From positions 1 through 12,061 of the forward strand of contig CALFSV010000289.1 of NCBI GenBank assembly GCA_937916485.1: a stretch of 12,061 nt of DNA. The letters run 5' to 3'. Origin of the DNA: an uncultured Paracoccaceae bacterium (GTDB taxonomy: Bacteria > Pseudomonadota > Alphaproteobacteria > Rhodobacterales > Rhodobacteraceae). Positions 1-8,411 of the stretch are shown here, one piece after another. Within the stretch, counting starts at the first letter, position 1, and each line of letters starts with the position of its first letter. The notes below the pieces were generated by a model. That model saw only the letters and a list, made by a program, of their open reading frames with translations, was not told where the DNA came from and did not search any database. The translations under genes and the position numbers were made by a program.

Positions 1-27
1 GATTCCGACGCGTTTCTTCATCATCAT
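1..27 (-). CDS. Possible start of a leftward gene, cut by the window edge
   Basis: Three consecutive ATG codons (27-25, 24-22, 21-19) open a minus-strand frame reading MMMKKRVGI before the window ends. The lysine/arginine-rich start would suit a signal peptide or a cytoplasmic protein, but nine residues cannot identify a family. No clear Shine-Dalgarno sequence precedes it. The AT-rich stretch to its right would suit a promoter region. This is only a candidate and could be chance. Confidence 0.25.
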
Positions 28-324
28 TGGTCTGTGGTGTAATTCGCCGTCAAGTAATAATAAGAATAAAATATTCCTGACGAGAATAATTTGGGTGCAA
101 GAATCGGGGCCCCGAGGGACAGACTGAATTCGCGAAAAACTGGTTAAAAAATTAGCGATTAGTTAACTATATTGGGCTGAGTTTGATGGCGTGATACCGG
201 GCCTCCTTGGGTTGGATGGGCTGATTCTCTGTTTGGCAGGTCGTGATGCCGTGCGGACCAGCCTGAGGGTGTACGAAACGCTGTCGCGATACGTGTGGTT
301 GCGATGAAAAGGTGCTGTTCCGGG
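28..324. other. AT-rich intergenic region with palindromes, left of the cluster
   Basis: No gene is supported in these roughly 300 bases. Positions 40-175 are visibly AT-rich against the GC-rich operon. They contain a perfect 12-bp palindrome TCGGGGCCCCGA (104-115), a 10-bp palindrome TAGTTAACTA (160-169), an inverted repeat GAATA-AAA-TATTC (64-76), AGAATAA twice at a 20-bp interval (63-69 and 83-89), and ATTAG twice (151-155 and 158-162). The content suggests an operator/promoter region for the possible leftward gene at 27. I found no convincing sigma-70 or sigma-54 promoter and no GC-rich hairpin with a T-run that would end the operon after position 325. Confidence 0.4.
104..115. repeat. 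12-bp perfect palindrome TCGGGGCCCCGA
   Basis: A perfect dyad without spacer inside otherwise AT-rich DNA, about 80 bp upstream of the possible minus-strand start at 27. It could be a dimeric regulator site. With no loop and no adjacent T-run it is a poor terminator. No regulator is assigned. Confidence 0.4.
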
Positions 325-2571
325 TCATCGCGTCATCCGAAGGTAAAAGGCCGAAAGCTTGGCCGGCAGGGTTGCGATGTCGGTGATCTGCACGCAGGTT
401 TTGCGCCCGAAAATCTCGGTATGGCGTTGGCCTGCGTCGTTGCCCAGAGCGACGCAGATGGCGTCGATCCCTTGAGCGCGCATCCTCTGAACCGCGCGGC
501 GCGCGTCTTCGACCAGATAGTCGGCATCGGGCATGTCGATGTCCGAAGGTGCGCCGTCCGTGACCAGCAGGACAATTTTGCGATAACGTGGCAGCCCATC
601 CAAATCACGACAGGCATAACGCAGGGCAGCGCCAATACGCGTGGAAAAGCCAGGGTGCAGCCCGGACAGGACCGACGCGGTTGTTTTGTCCAGTGGGGTG
701 TCAAACGTCTTGACCGGGACCACGCGCATATCGTGGCGACCCGCCGAGCTGAAGGCCGTGATGGCAAGATCATCACCCAGTTGCGCCATGGTGCTGGCAA
801 GGATCGCCGCGGCGTCGCGCTCCATGTCCAGAATAGTAAGGTTCGGCCCGGCCGGATCGGCTGTCGACTGCGATATGTCGAGCAACAGATGCACGGCGAT
901 TGACCGTGGCGGGGGGGTGATTCTCTCGTAGACGTTCGGGTCCGGTTGACGGTTCGATCTGAGCGCGATTGCAGTGTCGATCGCCGCATCCAGATCCAGT
1001 GTTTCGCCTTCAAGCTGTTGCTTGAGTTTGCGCCGCTTGCCGGTTTCGCTTGTCGCAACTGCCTTTTGAATGCGCGACAGGGCGGCGCCGTGCCGGTCTT
1101 GCAACTGATCCCAAAACCCCGGATCGCCGGGCACAGGATCATAGGCGTTTACGCTGACCCAGTCATCGCGTTCGATCCCGCCGTGATAGTCGTATTCCGG
1201 CAGGCTCGCCATCTTGCGCCCGGCCTCCGGGTCCGCCGCCATTGTCTTGACGGGCTCCAGCACATCTGGCGTTTCGGGCTTTGCCTGCTCTTGTTTGCGA
1301 TCTTGCCGTTGGTCGTGCGTTTCGGTCCGGCGCAGGTCGGCCAGAGGGGCTTCAAGCTCTTGTGAAGGCGGTGGCGTTTCGGGGTCTGCTGGCAGGTCCC
1401 AAAGACCCAAATTGTCGTCGCGATAGGCGGGCTGAACAACATATCCGACAGCATCGAACTGTACACGCGTTTGCCCCAGATCGTTGCCAAGAATATTGCC
1501 GATCTGGCGCGAGATGGCCGGATCATGCAAACGCCCCGCAGCGGCTTGGAACATCTTCACACCCTTTTTTACCCATCCGTGGGTTGGGTGAAATTCCGGA
1601 TCGATCAAGGCGCGCGCGAGGCCGGAAAACAGGTTTTGGGCGGTGGGCACCCCGTCGTGTTGCGCCGTGTGAAAGGGGCACCACAAACGATGAAGACCCG
1701 GCATGTCGCGCATGGTCAGTGTTTCCACTCGCGCATCTTCGATCAGAGATACGACGGCGACTTGCAAGGGCTTGAGTTGGCCCAGTTTGAATTGTGCTCC
1801 GCCATAGGTTTTATGCGCGCCGACATGTGCGATGGAGGCGCGGTAAAGCTGTTGTTCCTGCCCGCGAAACCCTGAAAAGGCCGACGGCATCTGGATCAAG
1901 CCGCCCGAAAAAGTCGTCCGCCGTACGGAGCCGCCGTTTGGCCCCCTGGACCCTGCTTCGCGCAGCAGCGGGGTCTGCTGCCAGAGCGCGGTGTAAAACG
2001 ACTTTAAACCGCTCTCGAGGCTTGGGAAATTCGCCTTGCCAGCAAAGCGTTCAAGAAGCCGCAGCGCCTCGGGTGTTTCAAGTTGGAAATAAGCGATGGC
2101 CTGTTCGCCATCCTGCCCGGCGACGCGCATCCCCGTTTGGACCCATGCCCCAAGCGGGTCGAGCCCCAGCCGGTCAAACAGCATCTCACTGCGCGACAAC
2201 AACGGTAGGACCGCCTTTGGGTGTTTTCGCAGAACAGCCGCGATCATCTCGCGCCACTGACCGAACTGTTGCGGGTCCTTGAGTTTGACAGCCATGACCG
2301 GGCAAAGATCGAGGAACGCTCCGGCCGTGCGCGGCCTTGCCTTGATGGCGATGCGCGAGGCATCCGTGGCCAGTGCGATGGCCTGATCGGGTCCAACCTG
2401 CGTGGCGACACGCGGCGCGGCCGAGGCGAAAGCGCGCAAGACGGCGGCCCCGTATCCAGCGCCCTCTAGACGGTCATAGGCGCGCAGATACCCCTCTCGA
2501 TGCGCACCTTCAAAGGCTTTGCGCAATGTGGGCGACAGGCCCTCTGATCTGATCCAGTCAGATACAAGCAT
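325..2571 (-). CDS. VWA-domain protein of the CbbO/NorD family
   Basis: A 748-residue protein ending in a von Willebrand factor A domain. The MIDAS metal site is complete: DISQS (D565, S567, S569), T644 in GFSTRIG, and D672 in VTDGAPSDID. The C-terminal pattern (LVTDGAPSD, then LVEDARRAVQRMRAQGI and IFGRK) is typical of NorD/CbbO. The middle region (SLIEDARVETL, about residues 280-290, and a LPEYDY...DDWVSV segment) also matches that family, joined by a charged, glutamine/proline-rich linker. Family members work with a MoxR-type ATPase: CbbO recruits CbbQ to inhibited Rubisco, and NorD helps NorQ assemble nitric oxide reductase. The ATG start overlaps the end of the upstream ATPase gene by 14 bp, so the two are translationally coupled. 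No Rubisco or NOR gene is visible. The client (urease or amidase) is an inference. Confidence 0.88.
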   Translation of the reverse strand: MLVSDWIRSEGLSPTLRKAFEGAHREGYLRAYDRLEGAGYGAAVLRAFASAAPRVATQVGPDQAIALATDASRIAIKARPRTAGAFLDLCPVMAVKLKDPQQFGQWREMIAAVLRKHPKAVLPLLSRSEMLFDRLGLDPLGAWVQTGMRVAGQDGEQAIAYFQLETPEALRLLERFAGKANFPSLESGLKSFYTALWQQTPLLREAGSRGPNGGSVRRTTFSGGLIQMPSAFSGFRGQEQQLYRASIAHVGAHKTYGGAQFKLGQLKPLQVAVVSLIEDARVETLTMRDMPGLHRLWCPFHTAQHDGVPTAQNLFSGLARALIDPEFHPTHGWVKKGVKMFQAAAGRLHDPAISRQIGNILGNDLGQTRVQFDAVGYVVQPAYRDDNLGLWDLPADPETPPPSQELEAPLADLRRTETHDQRQDRKQEQAKPETPDVLEPVKTMAADPEAGRKMASLPEYDYHGGIERDDWVSVNAYDPVPGDPGFWDQLQDRHGAALSRIQKAVATSETGKRRKLKQQLEGETLDLDAAIDTAIALRSNRQPDPNVYERITPPPRSIAVHLLLDISQSTADPAGPNLTILDMERDAAAILASTMAQLGDDLAITAFSSAGRHDMRVVPVKTFDTPLDKTTASVLSGLHPGFSTRIGAALRYACRDLDGLPRYRKIVLLVTDGAPSDIDMPDADYLVEDARRAVQRMRAQGIDAICVALGNDAGQRHTEIFGRKTCVQITDIATLPAKLSAFYLRMTR

Positions 2572-3355
2572 CGACAGCCGCCGTGAGGGTTGAGCGCATT
2601 TCAGGGTCGTCGGTGATGGGAATGATCAGTGCGAATTCGCACGCCGCAGCAATCGGCAGACCCGCAGACATCAACCGGCCCGCGTGGATCAGCATCCGGG
2701 TGGAGGCGCCCTCATCCAGACCCTTGCCCCGCAGATTGCGGCTTTTGCCTGCGATCTTGGTCAGTCGCTCTGCGTCCTGCGGGTTCAGTCCGGCTTCGGA
2801 GGCGACGATATCGGCCTCGATCTGGGCAATGGGATAGTCGAAATCCAACGCGCAAAATCTTTGCTTGGTGGATTCCTTGAGGTCTTTCAGCACACTTTGG
2901 TAGCCGGGGTTGTAAGAGATCACCAACTGGAAGTCCGGATGCGCCTTGACCAGTTCACTCTTCTTTTCCAGCGGCAGAATACGGCGGTCATCGGTCAGCG
3001 CATGAATGATGACGGTGGTGTCTTGGCGCGCCTCAACGATCTCGTCCAGATAACAGATCCCGCCCTCGCGCACCGCTTTGGTCAGTGGGCCATCCTGCCA
3101 ATAGGTGCCGTCCGGCCCCAAAAGGTAGCGCCCGACGAAATCAGAGGCGGTCATGTCCTCGTGGCAGGCGATGGTGACCAGTGGCTTGCCCAGTTTCCAT
3201 GCCATATGCTCGACAAACCGCGTCTTGCCGCACCCCGTAGGTCCCTTCAGCATGACCGGCAAGCGCGCCTCATAGGCCGCCGTGTAGAGCGCAACTTCGT
3301 TGGCACTTGGGTAATACTTGGGTTCTTCGCTGAGGCGGTAGCTATCGAGTGACAT
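2558..3355 (-). CDS. MoxR-type AAA+ ATPase of the CbbQ/NorQ/NirQ family
   Basis: A 265-residue AAA+ ATPase. Walker A is GPTGCGKT (38-45), Walker B is ICYLDEI (D104, E105), sensor-1 is N149 in VISYNPGYQS, and R166 in STKQRF is the likely arginine finger. The C-terminal part (ASTRMLIHAGRLM, then FALIIPITDDPEM) matches the extension found in CbbQ/NirQ/NorQ. Length is normal for the group (about 260-270). These proteins form rings that remodel a client complex together with a VWA adaptor, here encoded immediately downstream with a 14-bp overlap. A weak GGA precedes the ATG. The gene follows amiE after a 53-bp spacer containing a strong hairpin. The Pseudomonas ami operon also carries an AAA protein next to amiE (AmiB, Clp-like), but this one belongs to a different AAA clade. 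Confidence 0.9.
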   Translation of the reverse strand: MSLDSYRLSEEPKYYPSANEVALYTAAYEARLPVMLKGPTGCGKTRFVEHMAWKLGKPLVTIACHEDMTASDFVGRYLLGPDGTYWQDGPLTKAVREGGICYLDEIVEARQDTTVIIHALTDDRRILPLEKKSELVKAHPDFQLVISYNPGYQSVLKDLKESTKQRFCALDFDYPIAQIEADIVASEAGLNPQDAERLTKIAGKSRNLRGKGLDEGASTRMLIHAGRLMSAGLPIAAACEFALIIPITDDPEMRSTLTAAVDACI

Positions 3356-3374
3356 GCGTTTTCCATCAATACGT

Positions 3375-3399
3375 TGACCGGCGGACTGCCCGCCGGTCA
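3375..3399 (-). other. Strong hairpin between amiE and cbbQ-like gene
   Basis: On the minus strand TGACCGGCGG and CCGCCGGTCA form a perfect 10-bp stem around a 5-nt loop GCAGT. It starts 9 nt past the amiE stop codon and ends 19 nt before the ATPase start. No T-run follows (the next bases are ACGTATTGATGG), so it is not a canonical intrinsic terminator. The likely roles are protecting the 3' end of the amiE message after processing, or attenuating the two downstream genes. It leaves the GGA ribosome-binding remnant of the ATPase gene unpaired. Confidence 0.7.
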
Positions 3400-3408
3400 G
3401 ACTGTCGG

Positions 3409-4452
3409 TTACCGATGCGGTTCAGTGGTCTTTTCGTTTGGCAGACCGTCGATCGGGCACTCTTCGGTGCCGACGGTGCTGCGGGTCATCGCCTCGACCA
3501 TTTCGCGGGTGCCTTCTGGGTCTTCGACCCATTTACGGTAGAAGTCATAGGGCATCTCGGCGGTGCCTTTGTCGCCATCGCCCGAGTTCATCATGCCGGT
3601 GTAGCCACGGTGGACGAGCTTGAAGAGGTGGTTGTTGGATTGCATGGTCCGGCGCGCTTCGCGGATGGCCGAAACGGACAGTGGCGCGTATTGAATGCCC
3701 ATTTCCTCGGTTCCGCATTCGCCAAGCGTACGCCCGTCAAAGCCGCAGAGCGTGGAGTGCCCAAAGAAGGTATAGACCCCGTCAAAGCCGGTGGCATTGG
3801 CCACGGCGACATAGGTATTGTTGGCCCATGCCATCGCCTTGGCCATGGTGATCTGCTGTTCCTTGGCGGGGTACATGTAACCCTGACAGCGGATGATCAG
3901 TTCGGCCCCCTTCATTGCGCAGTCGCGCCAGATTTCGGGGTAGTTGCCGTCATCGCAGATGATCAGCGAAATCTTCATGCCCTTGGGGCCGTCGCTGACA
4001 TAGGTGCAGTTGCCGGGATACCAGCCTTCAATTGGCACCCAAGGCATGATCTTGCGGTATTTCTGAACGATTTCGCCCTTGTTGTTCATCAAGATCAACG
4101 TGTTGTAGGGCGCTTTGTTCGGGTGGTCCTCGTGGCGCTCGCCGGTCAGGGAAAACACGCCCCAGACGTCAGCCGCAATGCAGGCTTCGGCAAAGATGGC
4201 CGTTTCTTCGCCGGGGATGGACGCGGCGGTCTCGTACATCTCTGTTTCGTCATACATGATGCCTTGGGTGGAGTATTCGGGGAAAATCACCAGATCCATG
4301 CCGGGCAGGCCCCGCTTCATGCCCTTGAGCATTTTCGCGATGTTGTGACAGTTTTCGATCACCTCAGCCTTGGTGTGCAGGCTGGGCATTTTGTAGTTCA
4401 CCACGGCCACGCCGACAGAGTCGTGGCTGCTTCCAATATCACCATGATGCAT
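3409..4452 (-). CDS. amiE: Aliphatic amidase (acylamide amidohydrolase)
   Basis: A 347-residue nitrilase-superfamily amidase that closely follows Pseudomonas aeruginosa AmiE (about 346 residues) along its whole length. It hydrolyses short aliphatic amides such as acetamide and propionamide to the acid and ammonia, in the cytoplasm. The catalytic residues fall at the family positions: E59 (VIFPEYS), K134 (KYRKIMPW), E142 (VPIEGWYPG) and C166 (LIICDDGN). The ATG is preceded by AGGAG with 8-nt spacing and the N-terminus [10 protein letters not shown] matches the family start. It lies 48 bp after ureD and 53 bp before the ATPase gene, so it is inside the urease cluster rather than beside its regulators as in Pseudomonas. 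The related formamidase AmiF is an alternative specificity, but overall similarity favours AmiE. Confidence 0.96.
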   Translation of the reverse strand: MHHGDIGSSHDSVGVAVVNYKMPSLHTKAEVIENCHNIAKMLKGMKRGLPGMDLVIFPEYSTQGIMYDETEMYETAASIPGEETAIFAEACIAADVWGVFSLTGERHEDHPNKAPYNTLILMNNKGEIVQKYRKIMPWVPIEGWYPGNCTYVSDGPKGMKISLIICDDGNYPEIWRDCAMKGAELIIRCQGYMYPAKEQQITMAKAMAWANNTYVAVANATGFDGVYTFFGHSTLCGFDGRTLGECGTEEMGIQYAPLSVSAIREARRTMQSNNHLFKLVHRGYTGMMNSGDGDKGTAEMPYDFYRKWVEDPEGTREMVEAMTRSTVGTEECPIDGLPNEKTTEPHR

Positions 4453-4460
4453 TGTGTATT

Positions 4461-4465
4461 CTCCT
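4461..4465 (-). promoter_or_regulatory. Ribosome binding site of amiE (AGGAG)
   Basis: The minus strand reads AGGAG, then eight bases, then the ATG at 4452. It is one of the two best Shine-Dalgarno matches in the cluster, which fits high amidase expression. The 48-bp spacer upstream also holds the palindrome AATTCGAATT (4477-4486). It is too short for a promoter plus antitermination leader, so amiE is probably read from the upstream urease transcript. Confidence 0.75.
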
Positions 4466-4500
4466 TTTGAGGTCAGAATTCGAATTTGCGTGGAGGTTGG

Positions 4501-5331
4501 TCATTTGCGGCGCTCGGCAGGCGGCGTGCCGTCCAGCGTCGTGGCGGCGGCGCGCCACATGGAGGTCATTGCCTTGGTCAGGGCCGCCCCGTCCGAGGCC
4601 AGAAACCGGATCAACGCGATGCCCCGGTCCTTGAAAACGGACAGGCCCGGATAGATGCCGGGCAGGGCCTCTGCGGCCTGCAGCATCTTGGGGCCAGTGT
4701 GGGGATCACCGACAACAATCATCATGCCGGAACAGGCAAAACCGCCAGTGCGGGCTGGCCAGTCGCTGCCCGCCAGTTCAAAGCGGTCCAGCAACAAAGG
4801 CCCTTTGGGTCCCAGAATTTCAACTTCATTCTCAAGCCAGGCGAACGGGCGCGCGCATCCTTCGGGGTCATGGCTTAACTGCGCATCTGCAAGGATTACG
4901 CGTGCGTCCTTGCCGATCCTTGCGGTAACGCGATTGCACAGTTTGGCGCCGGTCATCAGGATCGCGGGGTCGGGCAGATAGTCCAGCCGCGCACCGTCCT
5001 TGACGGTCAGGGACACTGTTTGCGTGACGCCTTCGCGTCCGCGCGCATCATGCACGATGGTCGAGGCCTGTGTGGTGACATGCGCCTGCGCCTGCGCCTC
5101 GGCGGTGATGTCCAGCGACAGGTCATCGCCGGAATAGACGCCACCCGAAGACGATTGCAGATACAGCGTCGCCATGCCCTTTGGATCACCGGGGTGATGG
5201 AAGGGCCGTGTGATGTGGAACGGATGTGGCGTGTACTGACGCGCAAGGTGCGTGCGCCCGGCGACAGTGCGAAACTGAAGCTCTGCTCGCACAGGTCGCG
5301 TGCCCAGTTTTATGTTGTCCAGCGCATTCAC
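4501..5331 (-). CDS. ureD: Urease accessory protein UreD (UreH)
   Basis: A 276-residue protein starting at GTG 5331, whose GTGA overlaps the ureG stop codon; GAGG lies upstream on the minus strand. Family features are [15 protein letters not shown] near residue 60, [12 protein letters not shown] near residue 90, YLPDPAILM near residue 120, and the C-terminal segment ending in RFLASDG. UreD binds apo-urease and, with UreF and UreG, forms the complex that carries nickel and CO2 to the active site. A longer in-frame extension to 5601 has no family resemblance and runs through ureG, so it was rejected. UreD last in the set, after ureG, differs from the common ureDABCEFG order. Confidence 0.93.
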   Translation of the reverse strand: MNALDNIKLGTRPVRAELQFRTVAGRTHLARQYTPHPFHITRPFHHPGDPKGMATLYLQSSSGGVYSGDDLSLDITAEAQAQAHVTTQASTIVHDARGREGVTQTVSLTVKDGARLDYLPDPAILMTGAKLCNRVTARIGKDARVILADAQLSHDPEGCARPFAWLENEVEILGPKGPLLLDRFELAGSDWPARTGGFACSGMMIVVGDPHTGPKMLQAAEALPGIYPGLSVFKDRGIALIRFLASDGAALTKAMTSMWRAAATTLDGTPPAERRK

Positions 5332-5987
5332 GCTGGCACCTCGTGAAACAGCAGATCGCGTGCAAGCATGTCGACGATATCGCTGACACCGATGACGCGG
5401 GCGCCTTTGCAGCAGCAGCCAATGACCGGAGTTTCGCCGCGTATCTGGGCTGCCTCTGTCAGGATTCCGTCCGCATCCACAAAGACATGCGGCGCAAGAT
5501 CCAGCTTGTTGATGACCAAAAGATCGCTTTGCAAAATGCCCGGGCCGCGTTTGCGCGGGATGTCGTCGCCCTGGCCGACGTCGATGACGAACATCCACCA
5601 ATCCACCAGATCAAGCGAGAAAGTGGAGGCCAGATTGTCACCACCGGATTCAATGAGGATCAGGTCAAGGTCGGGAAAGCGCGCCTCAAGATCATCGGCG
5701 GCGGCGATGTTCAGCGTCGGATCTTCGCGGATGACGGTATGGGGGCAGGCCCCGGCCTCGACGGCCGAAACGCGTTCGGGATCAATGAGACCCCCGGCCT
5801 GAAGGCGGCGTGCGTCTTCCTTGGTCACCAGATCATTGGTGACCACGGCCACTTCGATGTTACGCTCTTTGAACACCGGCATCATCGCTTCGATCAGCGC
5901 CGTTTTGCCAGACCCAACGGGTCCGCCAATCCCGATGCGGGCAGGGCCCGGGGTGCTGCGTTTGGCGAGGGGGATAAACTGGTTCAT
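5328..5987 (-). CDS. ureG: Urease accessory GTPase UreG
   Basis: A 219-residue SIMIBI-class GTPase that supplies the GTP hydrolysis for nickel insertion into urease. It shows a P-loop GGPVGSGKT (residues 21-29), the conserved metal-binding CPH motif (81-83, in [13 protein letters not shown]), ESGGDNLA (113-120) and the guanine-specificity segment NKLDLAPHV (160-168). The ATG at 5987 overlaps the ureC stop as ATGA and gives the normal UreG N-terminus; the in-frame extension to 6221 is ureC antiframe. An oddity is the run CCC at 191-193, in a stretch where many UreG proteins read roughly TNLKTGEG. The stop codon overlaps the GTG start of ureD. Confidence 0.95.
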   Translation of the reverse strand: MNQFIPLAKRSTPGPARIGIGGPVGSGKTALIEAMMPVFKERNIEVAVVTNDLVTKEDARRLQAGGLIDPERVSAVEAGACPHTVIREDPTLNIAAADDLEARFPDLDLILIESGGDNLASTFSLDLVDWWMFVIDVGQGDDIPRKRGPGILQSDLLVINKLDLAPHVFVDADGILTEAAQIRGETPVIGCCCKGARVIGVSDIVDMLARDLLFHEVPA

Positions 5988-7696
5988 CGCAGCATGTACC
6001 TTTGTGTCAAAGGCAGTTTGTCCGCCGGCTCGCAGGTGGCCAGTTCGCCGTCTACAAAGACCTCGAATGTGGCTGCATCCACGGTGATGTCGGGACAGGC
6101 GTCGTTGAGTAACATGTCTGATTTGCGCAAGCTTCGGGTGCCTTGGGCGGGCAACAGTTGCTTGGTCAGGCCAAGCCGTTCCGACACCCCACCGTCGATG
6201 GCACGCGGGTTCACGAAACATGCGCCACAGGCTTGCGCGGCCTTACCAAACGACCCCCATTGCGGGCGCATGATCAGCGGCTCGCAGGTCATCAGCGACG
6301 CGGCACTGTCGCCCATGGCACCCCAGGCAATGAAACCGCCCTTGACCACCAGTTCTGGTTTGATTCCGAAATAGCCGGGCTTCCACAGAACGATGTCTGC
6401 CATTTTGCCGGGTTCAAGCGAGCCAATGTGGTCCGCAATCCCAAAGGACTTCGCCGCATTGATCGTGTATTTCGCGATATAGCGTTTGATCCGAGCATTG
6501 TCGCCTTTGGCCACGGTTTCTTCGGGCAGACGCCCGCGCTGGACGCGCATCTTTGAGGCCAGTTGCCATGTGCGCGTGATCACCTCGTGGATGCGCCCCA
6601 TGCCTTGGCTGTCAGATCCCAGCATCGAGATCGCACCGATGTCGTGCAGCACGTCTTCAGCAGCGATGGTCTGGGCGCGAATGCGGCTTTCGGCAAAGGC
6701 CACGTCTTCGGGGATCGACGGGTTGAGGTGGTGGCACACCATCGTCATGTCGAGATGTTCGTCGAAGGTGTTGATGGTGAACGGATTGGTCGGGTTGGTG
6801 GACGAGGGCAGGCAGTTTGACAGGCCCGCCACTGTTATGATGTCAGGCGCGTGACCGCCGCCCGCACCTTCGGTGTGGTACATATGGATCGTTCGACCCG
6901 CGATGGCCGCAAGCGTGTCTTCGACAAAGCCGCTTTCGTTCAGGGTGTCGGTGTGAATCTGGACCTGAAAATCCAGCTCATCCGCGACCGTCAAACAGGC
7001 ATCAATGGCGGCAGGCATAGAGCCCCAATCCTCGTGGATCTTGAGCCCCAGGCAACCATTCTCGATCTGTTCGACCATCGCTTCGGGTTGATGCGCGTTG
7101 CCGCGCCCCAGAAAGCCGAAATTCATGGGCCAGTGTTCGGCGGCCTGCAGCATCTTGCCGGTGTTGAACACGCCGCCGCAATCAATCCCGACGGTGATCG
7201 GTCCGAGGGAGCCGCCTAGCATGGTCGTGATCCCCGACGAGATCGCGTGCTCTACAAGTTGTGCACTGTCGAAATGGACATGCACGTCGATGGCGCCTGC
7301 AGTGGCGATCATCCCTTCAGCATCGCGCACAGTCGTGCCAGCCCCGACAATCAGGCGGGGGTCCACACCATCCATCGTGGCTGGGTTGCCTGCCTTGCCG
7401 ATGGCCACGATCTTGCCGTCCTTGATGCCGATGTCGCCTTTGACGATCCCGGCGACGGCGTCGATCACAACCACGTTGCAGATCAGCATATCAAGCGATC
7501 CACCCGCACTTGTCACGCCCACGGCCATGCCCAGACCGTCGCGCAGGGTCTTGCCCCCGCCATGCAGGCATTCATCGCCGTAATGGGTAAAGTCGTGCTC
7601 GATCTCGGCCCACAGCTCTGTATCGCCAAGGCGGATCATGTCGCCCGTGGTGGGGCCAAACATTGCGGCGTATTCTGAACGCGTCATCGTAACCAT
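5984..7696 (-). CDS. ureC: Urease alpha (catalytic) subunit
   Basis: A 570-residue alpha subunit of nickel urease, which hydrolyses urea to ammonia and carbamate. All active-site residues are present: H139 and H141 (DVHVHF), the carbamylated lysine K219 (GLKIHEDWG), H248 ([12 protein letters not shown]), H274 ([12 protein letters not shown]), C321 and H322/H323 (MVCHHLNP, flap cysteine and catalytic histidine), and D362 (GSDSQGMGR). Length is usual for the family (about 567-572). ATG 7696 was chosen because AAAGGGG ends 7 nt upstream and it lies 2 nt past the ureAB stop; a second ATG three codons in is possible. The upstream extension to 7822 runs through ureAB and was rejected. The ureG start overlaps the stop codon. 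Confidence 0.98.
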   Translation of the reverse strand: MVTMTRSEYAAMFGPTTGDMIRLGDTELWAEIEHDFTHYGDECLHGGGKTLRDGLGMAVGVTSAGGSLDMLICNVVVIDAVAGIVKGDIGIKDGKIVAIGKAGNPATMDGVDPRLIVGAGTTVRDAEGMIATAGAIDVHVHFDSAQLVEHAISSGITTMLGGSLGPITVGIDCGGVFNTGKMLQAAEHWPMNFGFLGRGNAHQPEAMVEQIENGCLGLKIHEDWGSMPAAIDACLTVADELDFQVQIHTDTLNESGFVEDTLAAIAGRTIHMYHTEGAGGGHAPDIITVAGLSNCLPSSTNPTNPFTINTFDEHLDMTMVCHHLNPSIPEDVAFAESRIRAQTIAAEDVLHDIGAISMLGSDSQGMGRIHEVITRTWQLASKMRVQRGRLPEETVAKGDNARIKRYIAKYTINAAKSFGIADHIGSLEPGKMADIVLWKPGYFGIKPELVVKGGFIAWGAMGDSAASLMTCEPLIMRPQWGSFGKAAQACGACFVNPRAIDGGVSERLGLTKQLLPAQGTRSLRKSDMLLNDACPDITVDAATFEVFVDGELATCEPADKLPLTQRYMLR

Positions 7697-7698
7697 GA

Positions 7699-8394
7699 TC
7701 AGGCCCCTTTGAATCCGGCAGCCTGAGCGCGCTTGATCGCCTCTGCCTTGTTGGTTTCGTTGACAACGCCGTTGGTCAGGTTGTTGAGGCCGGACAGACG
7801 TTTTTCGCCGCCGAAGGTGCACAGGGTGACCTCTTTTTCCTGACCCGGTTCGAAACGCACAGCGGTGCCCGCCGGGATATCAAGGCGGAAGCCGAAGGCC
7901 GCTGCGCGGTCCATGTCCAACGCCTTGTTGGCTTCGAAAAAGTGGTAATGGCTGCCGATCTGGATGGGACGGTCACCTGTGTTGCGGACTGTCATCGTGA
8001 TGGTGCTGCGCCCGGCATTCAGCTCGATGTTACCTTCTGCGACGCGGAACTCGCCGGGGCGGGGGGAGGTGCCCTCGACAGGGTTTTCACCGGGCCGAAT
8101 GGGATCATGGACTGTGACCAACTTGGTGCCGTCGGGAAACACTCCCTCGACCTGTATCATTGGCATCAGATCGTCCACGCCCGGCATGACGTCATCCGTC
8201 GTCAGGATGGTCGATCCAAAACTGATCAGATCGGCCACGCTGCGCCCGTCGCGGGCGCCTTCAAGGATTTCGTCGCAAATGAGCGCAATCGCCTCGGGGG
8301 CATTCAAGGTGCGCCCGCGCGCGCGGCGCTTACGCGCCAGCTCTGCTGCCGTGAAAATGGTCAGTCGTTCCAGTTCGGTCGGGGTCAGTAGCAT
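7699..8394 (-). CDS. ureA: Fused urease gamma-beta subunit (UreA-UreB)
   Basis: A 231-residue single chain joining the gamma subunit (about 1-101: [39 protein letters not shown]) to the beta subunit (about 112-231: [21 protein letters not shown] at 140-160, [20 protein letters not shown]), with a short linker [16 protein letters not shown]. Most bacteria have separate UreA and UreB of about 100 residues each; this fused form is what Helicobacter calls UreA (238 residues), and the C-terminal tail ([20 protein letters not shown]) also follows the Helicobacter tail. AGGA lies 6 nt before the ATG. The gene starts 17 bp after ureF and ends 2 bp before ureC. The frame is open throughout, so this is a real fusion and not a sequencing join of two ORFs. 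Confidence 0.96.
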   Translation of the reverse strand: MLLTPTELERLTIFTAAELARKRRARGRTLNAPEAIALICDEILEGARDGRSVADLISFGSTILTTDDVMPGVDDLMPMIQVEGVFPDGTKLVTVHDPIRPGENPVEGTSPRPGEFRVAEGNIELNAGRSTITMTVRNTGDRPIQIGSHYHFFEANKALDMDRAAAFGFRLDIPAGTAVRFEPGQEKEVTLCTFGGEKRLSGLNNLTNGVVNETNKAEAIKRAQAAGFKGA

Positions 8395-8411
8395 TCGTAT
8401 TCCTTGGTCTT

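Noticed and set aside
295..903. Plus-strand open frame of 202 codons
   Set aside because: Antisense to the VWA domain of the CbbO/NorD-like gene, whose MIDAS residues lie in the minus frame.
3349..4470. Long plus-strand open frame of 373 codons
   Set aside because: It is the antisense shadow of amiE, which has all catalytic residues, a strong ribosome site and a full-length family match on the minus strand.
5332..5601. Upstream extension of ureD to 5601
   Set aside because: The extra 90 residues lie inside ureG, show no UreD resemblance, and a GTG with ribosome site at 5331 gives the normal length.
5226..6374. Plus-strand open frame of 382 codons
   Set aside because: Antisense to ureD, ureG and the end of ureC; composition is typical of GC-rich reverse frames and no family is recognisable.
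7697..7822. Upstream extension of ureC to 7822
   Set aside because: It overlaps the end of ureAB, is arginine/glutamine-rich noise, and the ATG at 7696 has a good ribosome site.
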